Shown: positions 49,301 to 56,764, counted from the first letter of the stretch. The stretch is DNA of 64,000 nucleotides from Nostocales cyanobacterium HT-58-2 (GCA_002163975.1 CP019636.1:2393001-2457000); one strand, 5' to 3'. A program made the numbers and translations. The notes: generated by a model from the sequence alone, not told the origin.

Positions 49301-51698
49301 ACTTCAAAAATCCCCCAGTACAAAGCACACAGTGTAGTGAACTTAATTCTGCTGCTGAGTCTTGACAAATAGTGATCCAACTAGATAGAGCTTCAGGTGT
49401 CAAGTGAATATAGTTAACTCTCTGTTCAGCAATAACATTTTGCAAGTGAGCTAGGTTGTTTTGATCTCCAGCAGTAATGACTAAACGACCACCGTAAGCT
49501 AAGGGCCAAAAGATTTCGTAGATAGAAAAATCTAGCGCCAGAGATGTTTTGTGTACCACAACATCTGAGGTAGACAGGTTAAATTCATTCTGTAGCCACT
49601 GTAGACGTTGGTAAATTCCGCGATGTTCAACTGAAGTTGCTTTAAGTGACGAGTAAAGGATACAAGCCAGATTTTCAGCTGTTGTAGTGCTAACTAATGA
49701 TTCTTGATTCTGCCACGCTATATCCCAATTTGACTCTAAACAAATTATGTATATTCCGTGAGCGGGAAGTTTGACTTGAAGATGTTTCTGAGTCAAGACC
49801 ACCGATACCTGAGTCTCTTTAAGGATGAGGTCAAGGCGTTCTCTTGAATCTGCCAAATTCAAAGGTACGTACGCTCCACCCGCCTTCAAAATACTCAGAA
49901 GCCCTATCACCATCTCCAGTGAGCGCTCCATACAAACGCCGACGCACACCTCCGACCCTACGCCCAGCTTCTTCAAATGATGTGCCAACTGCTTTGCACG
50001 AGTATCCAATTCTAAGTAAGTTAACTGCTCATTTTCAGAAACTACTGCTACAGTATCAGGCATTTGTTGCACCTGAGTCTCGAAAAGTTGGTGTATGCAA
50101 GCAACCTGTGCAGAATCTGTTTGCGTCTTGCTATATTCTAGTAGCAGTTGACGTTGTGTCGCTTCACTCAAGAGGGGTAGCCTCGACAGACACTGTTCAG
50201 GCTCAGCAGCTATACCTTTCAGTAATGTCTGAAAATTCTCTACCATCGAGGTGATTGTAGAATCGTTGAATAAGCTGGGGTTATACATCAACACCCCGCT
50301 CAACCCTCCAGAGCTCTCCATCATGCTTAAAATTAGGTCGTAGTGCGATGTCGCCTCTGCAAAGTTTTGTACAGGGCTTAGCACCAACTCTGGAAGCTCT
50401 ATAGCTTCTATTTGAGGAGGGTAAGTAAACATCACTTGGAAAAGCTGAGTATGTCTTGTAGGTTGATTACGCTGAATAACTTCTGCTACCTTAATAAAAG
50501 GCACTTCTTGGTTTGTGTAGGCTCCCCAAGTAACTTTGCGAATACGAGTTAACAATTCTCGAAACGTAGGATCTCCAGATAAATCCGTGCGTAGTAGCAA
50601 TGGATAGGCGAAGGCTCCAATTAAATTATTGACATTACGGTGAACACGACCCAAAGTAGGAGAACCAACAAGAATATCTTCATGCCCAGAGTAGCGGTGG
50701 AGTAATGTCTTGAATCCTGCTAGCAACATCATGAAGAGAGTAACACCTTCGTTACGACTTAATTGTTGGAGCGCTTCGTACAGATTTGGAGAAAGCTGGA
50801 AGGGTTGATGGGCAACTTGGAAACTTTGTGTAAGTGGTCTTGGGTAATCAGTAGGTAGCGCCAGCATGGCAGGAGCATTAGCTAGCTGCTTCTTCCAATA
50901 ATCTAGTTGGATATTTAGAGCTTCCTTGTGCGATTGCTCTCGTTGCCAAATAGCAAAGTCAGCGTACTGTACAGGCAACTCTGAAAGTGGTGCTACTTTC
51001 CCAGACCAGAAGGCTTCATAAATCGTTGCCAATTCTTGTAACAGTATCTTTGCAGACGCAATATCAAAGACAATATGATGTACACTCAGATACAATATGT
51101 GTTCTGTCTCAGCTAGCTTTAGTAGAGTAGTTTGGATCAGCGGTCCTTGAGCCAGATCAAAGGGATGATTAACTTCATTAGATGCTAGATATAAAGCTTT
51201 AGGCTCGCGTTCTGTTTGCGGTAACTCACATAAGTCCACGACTGGTAATGGTAAAAGCAGCTTGAACCGGATAACCTGTACTAGCTGCCCATTTACGTTG
51301 GTAAAGGTGGTTCGTAAAGCTTCATGACGTTGAACAACTTGGTTAAGGCTATGCTTTAACAAAGCTACTTTAAGCTTACCTTTAAGATGAATAGCAATAT
51401 TAACTCTGAATGCTGACTCACCAGGTGTGATTTGTTCAACTAACCAAAACTCCTCCTGAACAAAAGAGAGAGGCAAATCTCTGTCTTTTGAAGTAAGCAT
51501 CAGAGACTCAGAAGTGCTGCTTACATTGGTATTAAATTGGTGTAAAAATGCTAGAATTTCTGCCTTGTTCTTTACCAACTCTGCACGCAGTTCCGGTGTC
51601 ATGATTCCCTTCGGCGCACGATAGTGGAGTCGATGATCACTGCTCCATAACTCCACGCCTTTTTGAAAGAGGCTTTCTAAAAATTTAGCTAGTATCAC
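43305..51698 (-). CDS. NRPS/keto-acid synthetase: docking-C-(decayed A)-A-KR-PCP-C
   Basis: 2797 residues from GTG at 51698 (AAGGA five bases upstream). Order: TubC-type docking domain (1-57, LESLFQKGVELWSSDHRLHY); C with HHIVFD; a decayed A domain (about 500-1010) in which the P-loop reads YSSLKATSVEH, the A8 core is lost and the A10 Lys is Gln (TGQVDEQAL); a second adenylation domain (about 1120-1630; TSGSTGMPKG, WFPLDHVGSIVMFH, PKTSIGKIQR); a ketoreductase (SGGLGGIA near 1903, AYSAAN near 2066); a short pseudo-A-sub segment (LTDKGNID near 2206); PCP near 2270; and a terminal C with HHIVCDGW near 2463. A-KR-PCP modules usually activate alpha-keto acids and reduce them to alpha-hydroxy acids, as in cereulide or aeruginosin synthesis. 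A keto acid from the ADC pathway is the obvious candidate (inference). Confidence 0.92.
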   Translation of the reverse strand: MILAKFLESLFQKGVELWSSDHRLHYRAPKGIMTPELRAELVKNKAEILAFLHQFNTNVSSTSESLMLTSKDRDLPLSFVQEEFWLVEQITPGESAFRVNIAIHLKGKLKVALLKHSLNQVVQRHEALRTTFTNVNGQLVQVIRFKLLLPLPVVDLCELPQTEREPKALYLASNEVNHPFDLAQGPLIQTTLLKLAETEHILYLSVHHIVFDIASAKILLQELATIYEAFWSGKVAPLSELPVQYADFAIWQREQSHKEALNIQLDYWKKQLANAPAMLALPTDYPRPLTQSFQVAHQPFQLSPNLYEALQQLSRNEGVTLFMMLLAGFKTLLHRYSGHEDILVGSPTLGRVHRNVNNLIGAFAYPLLLRTDLSGDPTFRELLTRIRKVTWGAYTNQEVPFIKVAEVIQRNQPTRHTQLFQVMFTYPPQIEAIELPELVLSPVQNFAEATSHYDLILSMMESSGGLSGVLMYNPSLFNDSTITSMVENFQTLLKGIAAEPEQCLSRLPLLSEATQRQLLLEYSKTQTDSAQVACIHQLFETQVQQMPDTVAVVSENEQLTYLELDTRAKQLAHHLKKLGVGSEVCVGVCMERSLEMVIGLLSILKAGGAYVPLNLADSRERLDLILKETQVSVVLTQKHLQVKLPAHGIYIICLESNWDIAWQNQESLVSTTTAENLACILYSSLKATSVEHRGIYQRLQWLQNEFNLSTSDVVVHKTSLALDFSIYEIFWPLAYGGRLVITAGDQNNLAHLQNVIAEQRVNYIHLTPEALSSWITICQDSAAELSSLHCVLCTGGFLKSQVVNQLSQSATYKLYYLYSLPEAGIVAYSQVQVTKDKRDFLSEGYSTCASICILDKCLQPVPKGVIGEIYIAEEGLSRGYLNHPEATTYHFIKNPFPELPSKRLFKTGDKGRLLSNGTLELLDTGNRYTWVDSFRIYLDEVETALLHDLLIDNCVVLVRETEVFTKELVAYVVLSRPFSLEQLADRLQTVLPNVMLPSAYVPVLTLPLTATGQVDEQALTNLEVIDIELIHRWEERIRSVPEIEQVAVVVQEESNQLPPLHLSDLLPGWKANPISVVESLVASSAHLTAASEDFVSKAIAFSNGGALTLEQDAPTILTDALKRAVQQGLGKGIVYIQSDGSEIFQSYSDLLHEAEQVLTGLRELGLQPQDKVIFQLERNQDFIVAFWGCMLGGFIPVPISIAPNYRQLNSTVNKLHHAWQMLGQPIILTSQTLVQAVNLLSALYGLENFQVKTIDELRVCDPDQNWYVSQPDDLALLLLTSGSTGMPKGVMQSHRSLLNRSASTVQVNKFSSDDVSLNWFPLDHVGSIVMFHIRDVYLSCQQIHAPTETVLQDPLKWLDWINRFRATNTWAPNFAYGLVNDCAEEITRRHWDLSSMQFILNAGEAIVAKTARRFLELLAPHGLRSSAMYPAWGMSETSSAVTFSNSFSLDSSTDEDSFVEVGSPILGVCLRIVDAQNQLLEEEKIGRLQVKGSTVTSGYYNNPELNQNVFTDDGWFDTGDTGFLRKGCLTVTGRQKDIIIINGINYYSHEIEAVVEEVEGVEVSYTCACAIRTTDSNTDNLVIFFNTSISNENLLKLLKEIRREVVRKVGVNPAYLIPVEKNAIPKTSIGKIQRSQLKQCFEIGEFDPILKRIDILSGNDNTLPNWFYRKIWRRKEAKVLTYRSQKGKFLVFLDGLGLGQFLCAELERQNQTCVRVEAGSDFAQIGPNHYRIAPNSFNDYQRLLESVTADPVALTQILHLWTYNEYASEVPSLEALEEAQNQGVYSLLLLTQVLSQINRDQYLLQLWVISSYAQAILPTDEIAYEKTPMLGLIKTIPQEIPWLDCRHIDLSVSLLEESAAYILQEIQERQGDQEVAYRNKQRWIPRLETVDLSQEQNQPLPFKQGGMYLISGGLGGIAVKIAEYLLKHYQARLLLVGRTPLPITSTLQFPLEQTDMTLERIKAYRSLEKFEGEIIYQATDICDFEQLKQVVKQAKSHWQCDLSGIIHLAGLYQEQLLTELTQEDLAAIMHPKVSGTWLLHQLLKNEPQGLFISFSSVNGFFGGTGAGAYSAANHFLDSFTYYQRHKCGLQSYCLSWSLWNELGMSRGNLIKELAYARGYHAITAQQGLNSFLASLHSDQAQLLIGLDSSNRYIRRYMETDSCCLQKLCAYFTMKTDKAPVNQLHGWTLQDRFQQHSRCNFYQLQEMPLTDKGNIDKQKLIAASYGVSPTSTVQIAPRTELEHQIARIWQELFNLPQVGIHDNFFELGGHSLIATQAVSRLRDTFEVKLTLRALFELPTIADLAKHIEISCCQEQQQTSPIQRISRDKELPLSFAQQRLWFIAQLDPETSLYNVPAAIHIDGNLNITALQESVNEVIKRHEVLRTTFPMIEGRPVQVIAPTLTLTLPIVDLQELGKSQQEAEVKRLATKEAQLPFDLTRPLLRITLLQLGEKEYVWLLTMHHIVCDGWSIGILIRELAAFYKALLTTQPLFLPDMSIQYADFAVWQRQWLQGDVLKTHLAYWKQQLGNDVPVLKMPTDRVRPSIQAFRGAKQSLALSKALSDDLKQLSCREEVTIFMTLLAAFQVLLHWYTSQDDIIIGTDVANRNRPEVEGLIGFFVNQLVLRTDLSGNPTFQALLRRVREVTLRAYEHQDFPFDRLVEALKPERSLNRTPLFQVKFILQSTPVSILGFPNLNMRLLEIDIGDAKLDLLLSMEDTKQGLIGVMTYDLDLFEHGTITQFLKSFEVILHTVANHPEVRLSELSNSLTKADQEQRTLQRRKQKEVNHNRLKNIKRRAIST

Positions 51699-52460
51699 GA
51701 TTATCCTTCCTAATAATGATGACTCAATTCTATTTAGTTAAGGTTTAATTTATATTAGGTATAGAAAAAGTAAATTTCTTGAGTTTAATGTCTGTTTCCT
51801 TAACGACTGAAATTACTATTTCTTAGTCGGGTTTCCTCCAGGTATACCTACTTAGATATTCTCATATTAAATGATATTTATCAAGTAGTAATACTCTCAT
51901 AGCAAACATATCTTATCAATAAGAATGTCTAAATCTCAATGAAGACTAAAAGAATCGTATTAGTCTATACTTATTGACAATATTTGTTGCAAATGCGCGG
52001 AGCGCAGTGCCCTTCGGATAATTACTTTGATCCTTGTATCAACTCGATATAAAAGAAATCAAACAACAAATTCTTATTCTTGAGTCTAATTACTAAGCAA
52101 GGTTTTCAAGACTAATTTAGATGTGTTTGCCCTGAATTCAAAGTCAAGAGATCACTTCTTGAGAAGCAGAAATCAGCAGACTTTAGAGGATGTTTTAAAA
52201 GTGTAGCTATTGTAAGAAAACTCACAAAGCGTAAGCAAAGATTTGTAGATAACAGTACCTTGTGAGTAAATGACTTAGAGAATGTTTTAAAAGTCGAACT
52301 AGATGGAAAATTATGCAAGCCGTCAAACCATGATACGTATCATAGCAATATAAATAAAAGTTTCTGATTCTTTAGATAGCCTTTTATAAAGATGGCTTAT
52401 ATTGACAAGACAGTGCTAAAATTACCCAGTTAACCTTGGGAGTTATTAAGTGGAGATTTT
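51699..52460. promoter_or_regulatory. Divergent promoter region with perfect 14-bp palindrome
   Basis: 762 bases between the large synthetase gene (minus) and an S41 lipoprotein gene (plus), AT-rich. It contains the perfect palindrome ATGATACGTATCAT at 52330-52343, about 120 bases before the plus-strand start, which could be an operator for a dimeric regulator. GCGCGGAGCGCAGTGCCC near 51997 resembles short interspersed palindromic repeats of filamentous cyanobacteria. I see no convincing gene; a 68-codon minus-strand frame at 52112-52318 has no recognisable features. Confidence 0.45.
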
Positions 52461-53624
52461 ATGTACACAATTGGGTACCTAATGAGGTTCTTACTCCTCA
52501 TTACACTTCTAGGTTTGACAAGCTGCTTATCCTCCAATGTCTCTCAAGTTAACAATGAACCTAGTGGAAAGAGTGCTAGTGAAATGGGCCAAACTCAGGA
52601 AAACGAAAAGGAAGATGTTTCTTTAGATTGGTTTACTTCCTCTAAATTGAAAAGTACAGATATTGTCTCAAAAGAAGAAGCAAAGTTGTTTGTCAATAAT
52701 GTTTATCAAACACTTGATAATAATATTTTTGACCCTGCTTTCAAAAAAGAACTTCGCCAACAGCATTTAAAGGCCTTAATTAGCGAAGTCAATGCAAAAC
52801 CAAGCTGGTCAAGGTCAAAGTTGACAGAACTCGTCAACAATCAACTAAAGAAGCTTTCAATATCTCATGTGAAGATTTTAGATGCAGTTGAGGGTGGAAA
52901 AATGTTCCGCTTGTTTGAGCAAGCCCCTTCATCGACCGATAAATCCGATCAGGCTATTTCAGCCCAAATCAGAGGTGAGGTTGGAATTGTGCGAGTTAAA
53001 AGTTTCATTGTTCCTCAAATTAATAAGGCTTCCATCGAGCAAGCAAAAGCTCAACTTTCGCAAGCCAAAGTGATTCTTATTGATCTCCGTGGAAATGGTG
53101 GTGGTGATATACCTAGCCTCATTGAAGACATTATTGGTTCTGACAAAGTGATTTCAACCGATAGAACTCGAAAGGGTATGGCAATCAGGGAGCCATACGT
53201 TTTTCGAGGGTATTACAATGACATCACCGGCGAAGCAGGAATTAAACTTTTAGAAGAAAAGGGCTACATTCAGTGGCGAACTCGATATGAAGCTAAGAAA
53301 GATTCAAGACCTTATTTTATTTTGGTCGATGATAAATGTGGTTCTGCCTGTGAACTATTTGCAGCGGCGGCTCAAGAAAATGGAGGTGCCAAAATACTAG
53401 GAGTCCGCACAATGGGTGCATTGCTTGCTGGTGAAGCTTTTAAGCTTAGATGGCAGGGTTTTGCCCTCATTGCTCCGACAGCTCAAGTGTTTTCACCCAA
53501 AGGCAATATCATTGAGGCTGTGGGAGTTCAGCCAGATATTCAAATCTCCGAATGTAAAAACAGTGGCAAGATTTGTCTTGAAAAAGCAATTGAAGTAGCT
53601 GGGAGGGTGGGCAGTGCCCAGTGA
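52461..53624 (+). CDS. S41 family peptidase-like lipoprotein
   Basis: 387 residues. A lipoprotein signal is evident (MRFLLLITLLGLTSC from the in-frame ATG at 52482), with the lipobox Cys in LTSC followed by a Ser/Asn/Glu-rich linker. The S41 core shows VGIVRVKSF, ILIDLRGNGGGD, the Ser in CGSACELFAAAAQENGG, and VFSPKGNIIEAVGVQPD. No PDZ domain is recognised, so it is nearer to the tricorn/interphotoreceptor-type S41 group than to CtpA. GGAG precedes ATG at 52461. With the S41 gene at 41595 it brackets the large synthetase gene on the opposite strand. Substrate unknown. Confidence 0.82.
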   Translation: MYTIGYLMRFLLLITLLGLTSCLSSNVSQVNNEPSGKSASEMGQTQENEKEDVSLDWFTSSKLKSTDIVSKEEAKLFVNNVYQTLDNNIFDPAFKKELRQQHLKALISEVNAKPSWSRSKLTELVNNQLKKLSISHVKILDAVEGGKMFRLFEQAPSSTDKSDQAISAQIRGEVGIVRVKSFIVPQINKASIEQAKAQLSQAKVILIDLRGNGGGDIPSLIEDIIGSDKVISTDRTRKGMAIREPYVFRGYYNDITGEAGIKLLEEKGYIQWRTRYEAKKDSRPYFILVDDKCGSACELFAAAAQENGGAKILGVRTMGALLAGEAFKLRWQGFALIAPTAQVFSPKGNIIEAVGVQPDIQISECKNSGKICLEKAIEVAGRVGSAQ

Positions 53625-53632
53625 GGCAATAC

Positions 53633-53663
53633 TTCTCAGTTAAGAATTAAGCAATACTGAGAA
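53633..53663 (+). terminator. Weak stem-loop after the S41 lipoprotein gene
   Basis: TTCTCAGT at 53633-53640 pairs with ACTGAGAA at 53656-53663, loop 15 bases, starting eight bases after the stop codon. Only a weak A/T-rich tail follows, so it may be a poor terminator or a stability element. GCAATACT occurs twice, in the stem-flanking sequence and in the loop. Confidence 0.4.
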
Positions 53664-53789
53664 TAGAAAAGGTAAGTGGTTGAAATTGGGCTGGCGCTAC
53701 CCCCTGACTAGAGAGCCAGTCCAGTAGAAGGGATTGACAAATAAATCAGAATCTGTAGTGTGCTAACTAAATCTCAAAACTCAACAGAT

Positions 53790-53905
53790 TTGCTTTGTAA
53801 AAATTTCAGCGCTAGAGGGAGTTTTTTTAGTGGGACTGGCGAGCGTGGGTTTTGTTTCCAGCTTTTTGAATGAGGAACTTTTAGCTTGGCACCAAGTTTG
53901 TACAT
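53790..53905 (-). pseudogene. IS630 transposase fragment
   Basis: The minus strand encodes YKLGAKLKVPHSK and, after a few residues, VPLKKLPLALKFLQ. The same central segment in the IS630 copies reads RLGAKLKVPRPQS and FKKKLPLAFKFLQ (after frameshifting). Only about 40 codons remain, and neither the catalytic residues nor element ends are present. It lies in the 384-base gap between the S41 lipoprotein and DAHP synthase genes; the rest of that gap shows nothing else. Confidence 0.65.
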
Positions 53906-54008
53906 ACATATGTTTATGTACCTGAGGCAATACCCATATTCAACGAGCTCTAGCAGATCACCTCCTTGCTTACGCTGATTTCTTTCGTTGATTAAGAACA
54001 GCAATTTC

Positions 54009-55124
54009 TCACTTTAGCTTTTCGTAGGCAGCCAAAATAATCTTTTCTGTTGCCTCCCAGTTGATACATTTGTCTGTTACGGAAACGCCATATTTCAATT
54101 GCTCTCGCTGACTAAGAATCGCTTGATTGCCTTCATGCAAGTTGGATTCCAACATCATGCCGATTATGGATGTGTTGCCATCTATAATTTGTTGAATAAC
54201 ATTTTCAAATACCATTGCCTGTAACTTATGGTCTTTATTTGAATTACCATGGCTACAGTCAATAACAATCCTCGGTTGTAAATTGCTCTCTTTTAGTTTT
54301 TTTTCCACCATCTTTACACTTACTACATCGAAATTTGGTCTGTCATTACTACCACGCAAAATAATGTGCTCGTAGTCATTTCCCTTAGTTTTAAAAACAC
54401 TTACTTGCCCCTTTTGATTGATTCCTATAAAAGAATGGGGTTTTTTAGCTGACTTCATAGCATTCAATGCTACTTGAATATTACCATCAGTGCTGTTTTT
54501 AAAACCCACAGGCATTGAAAGTCCACTTGCTATTTCACGGTGAGTTTGCGATTCTATTGTGCGTGCCCCAATTGCAGACCATGTAATAAGCTCACTGATA
54601 TATTGAGGTATTATAGGATCGAGAACTTCTGTGGCAGAGGGTATTCCCAATTCAGCAATTTCTAATAACAGAGCGCGTGCAATTAATAAACCCTTCTTTA
54701 TGTGGCAAGAATCATCCATATCTGGGTCATTAATTAATCCTTTCCATCCTACCGCTGTTCTTGGTTTTTCAAAATAAACCCTCATGATCAGCAGAAACTT
54801 ATCTTTGACTTCCTCTGCCAGAATTTTCAGCCTCTTTGAATATTCACTGGCTGCTTTTATATCATGGATGGAACACGGACCAACTACTATGAATTTTTTC
54901 TGTTCTCGAAAATCCAAGATATCCTTTATTTCCTGCCTATATCTCAGGATTTTTTCCTCAACAGACTTTGTTAAAGGTAATTGTGATTTAACCTCCATTG
55001 GGGTTAATAAAACATAAAAATTATCAATACAATTGTCGGCTAACCTATCAGGACTATTAGACAGTGAGCAAATATTGTGGTGGTTTTTGAAAGCTATAGT
55101 ATTGGAATCCATGATATCGAACAT
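54009..55124 (-). CDS. 3-deoxy-7-phosphoheptulonate (DAHP) synthase, class I
   Basis: 371 residues with the full set of AroF/AroG/AroH motifs: GPCSIHD, YFEKPRTAVGWKG, GARTIESQTHRE, GFKNSTDG, IDCSHGN, ESNLHEGNQ and YGVSVTDKCI. The enzyme condenses phosphoenolpyruvate and erythrose 4-phosphate, the first step of the shikimate pathway. An extra copy inside a cluster that also has ADC synthase and a mutase most likely boosts chorismate supply for the aminated aromatic-type precursor, a common arrangement. ATG at 55124 is used; an in-frame ATG four codons later is possible. IS630 copy 2 separates it from the precursor operon, so it may now be transcribed independently. Confidence 0.95.
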   Translation of the reverse strand: MFDIMDSNTIAFKNHHNICSLSNSPDRLADNCIDNFYVLLTPMEVKSQLPLTKSVEEKILRYRQEIKDILDFREQKKFIVVGPCSIHDIKAASEYSKRLKILAEEVKDKFLLIMRVYFEKPRTAVGWKGLINDPDMDDSCHIKKGLLIARALLLEIAELGIPSATEVLDPIIPQYISELITWSAIGARTIESQTHREIASGLSMPVGFKNSTDGNIQVALNAMKSAKKPHSFIGINQKGQVSVFKTKGNDYEHIILRGSNDRPNFDVVSVKMVEKKLKESNLQPRIVIDCSHGNSNKDHKLQAMVFENVIQQIIDGNTSIIGMMLESNLHEGNQAILSQREQLKYGVSVTDKCINWEATEKIILAAYEKLK

Positions 55125-55198
55125 ACCTAACCTATAACGTTGCTGACAAATTAAGAGATGCTAAGAAATTAGCAATTAACTACTGTCATACCATTTCT

Positions 55199-55750
55199 TT
55201 ATAAAGCTGCGCTAAATAAAGCTTCAAGAATAAAGTCGTAAGAAGTGAGAGAGGAAATCATGGAAGGTGTAATTGCTTTGAGGACATCAGTTAACTTCTG
55301 CTGTAGTTGTGTGAGGGTTTGACAATTTTCCCATTGGAGTTGAGATTTGAGAAATTCCCAAAACCGCTCAATTGGGTTGAGTTGAGGAGAGTGAGGAGGT
55401 TGAAAAATAGGGATAATGTTATCTGGATAATCGAGAGCTTTCGCTTTGTGAAAAGACCCTTGGTCGAACTGGATAACCGCGATATCATCACCAAGGTCAG
55501 CAGAGAGCAACTCCAAAAAGTTTTGAAAACAATCACTATTGAGGTAGGGGAACTCATAGAAAAAGCTGTATCCACTTAGGGGTTCTACGACTCCGTATAA
55601 ATAAAAATTTTCACGTTGCCATTGGCTTAAACCCACGGGTTTAACTCCTTTAGCCGTAATTAAACGTCCTGCAATTGTCTTTAATCCTAAACGTGTTTCA
55701 TCCTGGCACAAGTACCTCAATCGTTTACCCTCTCCAAACTCTTCCTGCAA
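55199..55750 (-). CDS. IS630 transposase, catalytic half (DDE)
   Basis: 183 residues. The DDE residues are visible in CQDETRLGL, IQFDQGSFHKAK and LNPIERFWEFLK. The reading starts at an internal ATG, but the real protein is probably made by -1 frameshifting from the upstream half, because the sequence upstream of this ATG (KKKLPLAFKFLQEEF) is also in family. It cuts and pastes the element at TA targets. Confidence 0.85.
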   Translation of the reverse strand: MQEEFGEGKRLRYLCQDETRLGLKTIAGRLITAKGVKPVGLSQWQRENFYLYGVVEPLSGYSFFYEFPYLNSDCFQNFLELLSADLGDDIAVIQFDQGSFHKAKALDYPDNIIPIFQPPHSPQLNPIERFWEFLKSQLQWENCQTLTQLQQKLTDVLKAITPSMISSLTSYDFILEALFSAAL

Positions 55751-55761
55751 GAATTTGAATG

Positions 55762-56280
55762 CTAGAGGCAGTTTTTTTTAAAGTGAGATAGGCTTTCTGG
55801 GTGTTGTTTGGTGCTTTGAGGACGAGGCACTTTCAATTTCGCACCCAAACGCTTGCGAACAATTTCATAGACTGTTTTGTAGGCAAGTGAAAGTCCTAAT
55901 TCGCTCTTGAGCCATTGTTGAATTTGACTATAGCTTTGAAACCCAGATGGTTCCTGCAACTTCTGTTTCAACCGTTCTAAGTCTGAACCACTTATGCTCA
56001 GAACTTTCCCTGGTGCATGTTTTACTTCAAGTAAGCCCCTTCGTCCTTCATCTTTATACTTTCTCACCCAACGAGTTATGGTTGCTTCATCACGCCCTAA
56101 ACGTTCTGCCAGCGATCGCCTGCTGCTGACTTGACCACTCTTGAGCCAGTAGAGCATTTGCAATCTTTCTTTGCTGCTTGCTGCTGTGGCATGTTTGAGA
56201 GCTTTCTCCAATTCTTCTTGACTTTCTGAAATCTCGATTTGGAATGGACGACTCATAACAAAATTACTCAATGCACCCAT
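55762..56280 (-). CDS. IS630 transposase, DNA-binding half
   Basis: 172 residues with helix-turn-helix segments (SSRRSLAERLGRDEATITRW and GFQSYSQIQQWL). It ends at FKKNCL just after an A8 run. The homologous start in copy 1 corresponds to the ATG at 56256 rather than 56280. Together with 55199-55750 it forms one transposase. Confidence 0.85.
   Translation of the reverse strand: MGALSNFVMSRPFQIEISESQEELEKALKHATAASSKERLQMLYWLKSGQVSSRRSLAERLGRDEATITRWVRKYKDEGRRGLLEVKHAPGKVLSISGSDLERLKQKLQEPSGFQSYSQIQQWLKSELGLSLAYKTVYEIVRKRLGAKLKVPRPQSTKQHPESLSHFKKNCL
55772..55779 (-). other. Probable -1 programmed frameshift site (A8) in the IS630 transposase
   Basis: On the coding strand CTTTAAAAAAAACTGCC lies at the end of the first half. 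A -1 slip on the A run joins SHFKK to KLPLAFKFLQEEF in the second frame. The same A8 run is kept in copy 1 at 35517-35524. Programmed frameshifting on A-rich runs is known for IS630-type elements. Confidence 0.65.
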
Positions 56281-56325
56281 CTATAAGTTTGACGCAGTTT
56301 GGCGCATCTTCATACAGAATTGGTA

Positions 56326-56375
56326 TCAGTAGACCAAAAACTTTTGTAGGTTGACGAAAGAATGAAGGTTTCAGC
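56326..56375 (+). repeat. Direct repeat, partial MITE-like end
   Basis: TCAGTAGACCAAAAACTTTT...AATGAAGGTTTCAGC here matches TCAGTAGATCACAAACTTTC...AATGAAGGTTTCAGC at 56551-56600 over 50 bases, with several mismatches but no length change. It abuts IS630 copy 2, which may have inserted into it. Confidence 0.6.
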
Positions 56376-56379
56376 CGAC

Positions 56380-56450
56380 GTTTTTAGGCTGATGATGGCG
56401 AGCGTGCGCAGCGCAGACGCCAGAGGCGTATCGCAAGCATTTACAACGGA
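56380..56450. repeat. GC-rich interspersed palindromic repeat
   Basis: GCGAGCGTGCGCAGCGCAG followed by ACGCCAGAGGCGTATCGC stands out from the AT-rich surroundings. It resembles the short palindromic repeats scattered through genomes of filamentous cyanobacteria. Function unknown. Confidence 0.45.
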
Positions 56451-56550
56451 AGCTACCTACAACGCTCGTTCCTTGGAAAGCGGATTCCGGCAGATTGTGT
56501 ACACTCGCTCAAATGAAGGGCGCTGAGGAGGTGACAAGGATGATGTAATC

Positions 56551-56764
56551 TCAGTAGATCACAAACTTTCAGAAACTGACGTAATAATGAAGGTTTCAGC
56601 TATCGTGAATCAGGGGGAAACAGCGTTCGTTTAAGGGTGATCGCGCATGCTGGGAACTAACTGTATCACCTGAAACGCTGATTAATCGGTTCTTTTCTGG
56701 TATCTGGGTGTTTTGTTGGAATGACCATGTGGTATGGGTTCTAAAAAACTTTGTGATCTACTGA
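56551..56764. mobile_element. MITE-like element with 15-bp terminal inverted repeats
   Basis: TCAGTAGATCACAAA at 56551-56565 is the exact reverse complement of TTTGTGATCTACTGA at 56750-56764. The 214-base element has no ORF. ATC is found directly outside both ends, a possible 3-bp target duplication. A diverged copy of one end lies at 56326-56375. The rest of 56376-56938 holds no recognisable gene. Confidence 0.6.

Larger units (their letters stand above)
55189..56326 (-). mobile_element. IS630-family insertion sequence, copy 2
   Basis: Inverted ends of about 25 bp: the left starts TACCATTTCTTTATAAAGC at 55189 and the right finishes CTTCATACAGAATTGGTA at 56325, both bounded by TA. It encodes a two-frame transposase on the minus strand without other lesions, so it is probably intact. 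It sits between the precursor operon and the DAHP synthase gene and may have split a once continuous operon. Confidence 0.85.

Noticed and set aside
52112..52318. 68-codon minus-strand ORF in the divergent promoter region
   Set aside because: No ribosome binding site, no recognisable motif, and a composition like the surrounding AT-rich spacer.
53609..53619. GGGCAGTGCCC hairpin as a terminator
   Set aside because: It lies inside the last codons of the S41 lipoprotein gene, has a short stem and no T tail.
54784..55017. Plus-strand ORF opposite DAHP synthase
   Set aside because: It is antisense to a strongly conserved enzyme and has no features of its own.
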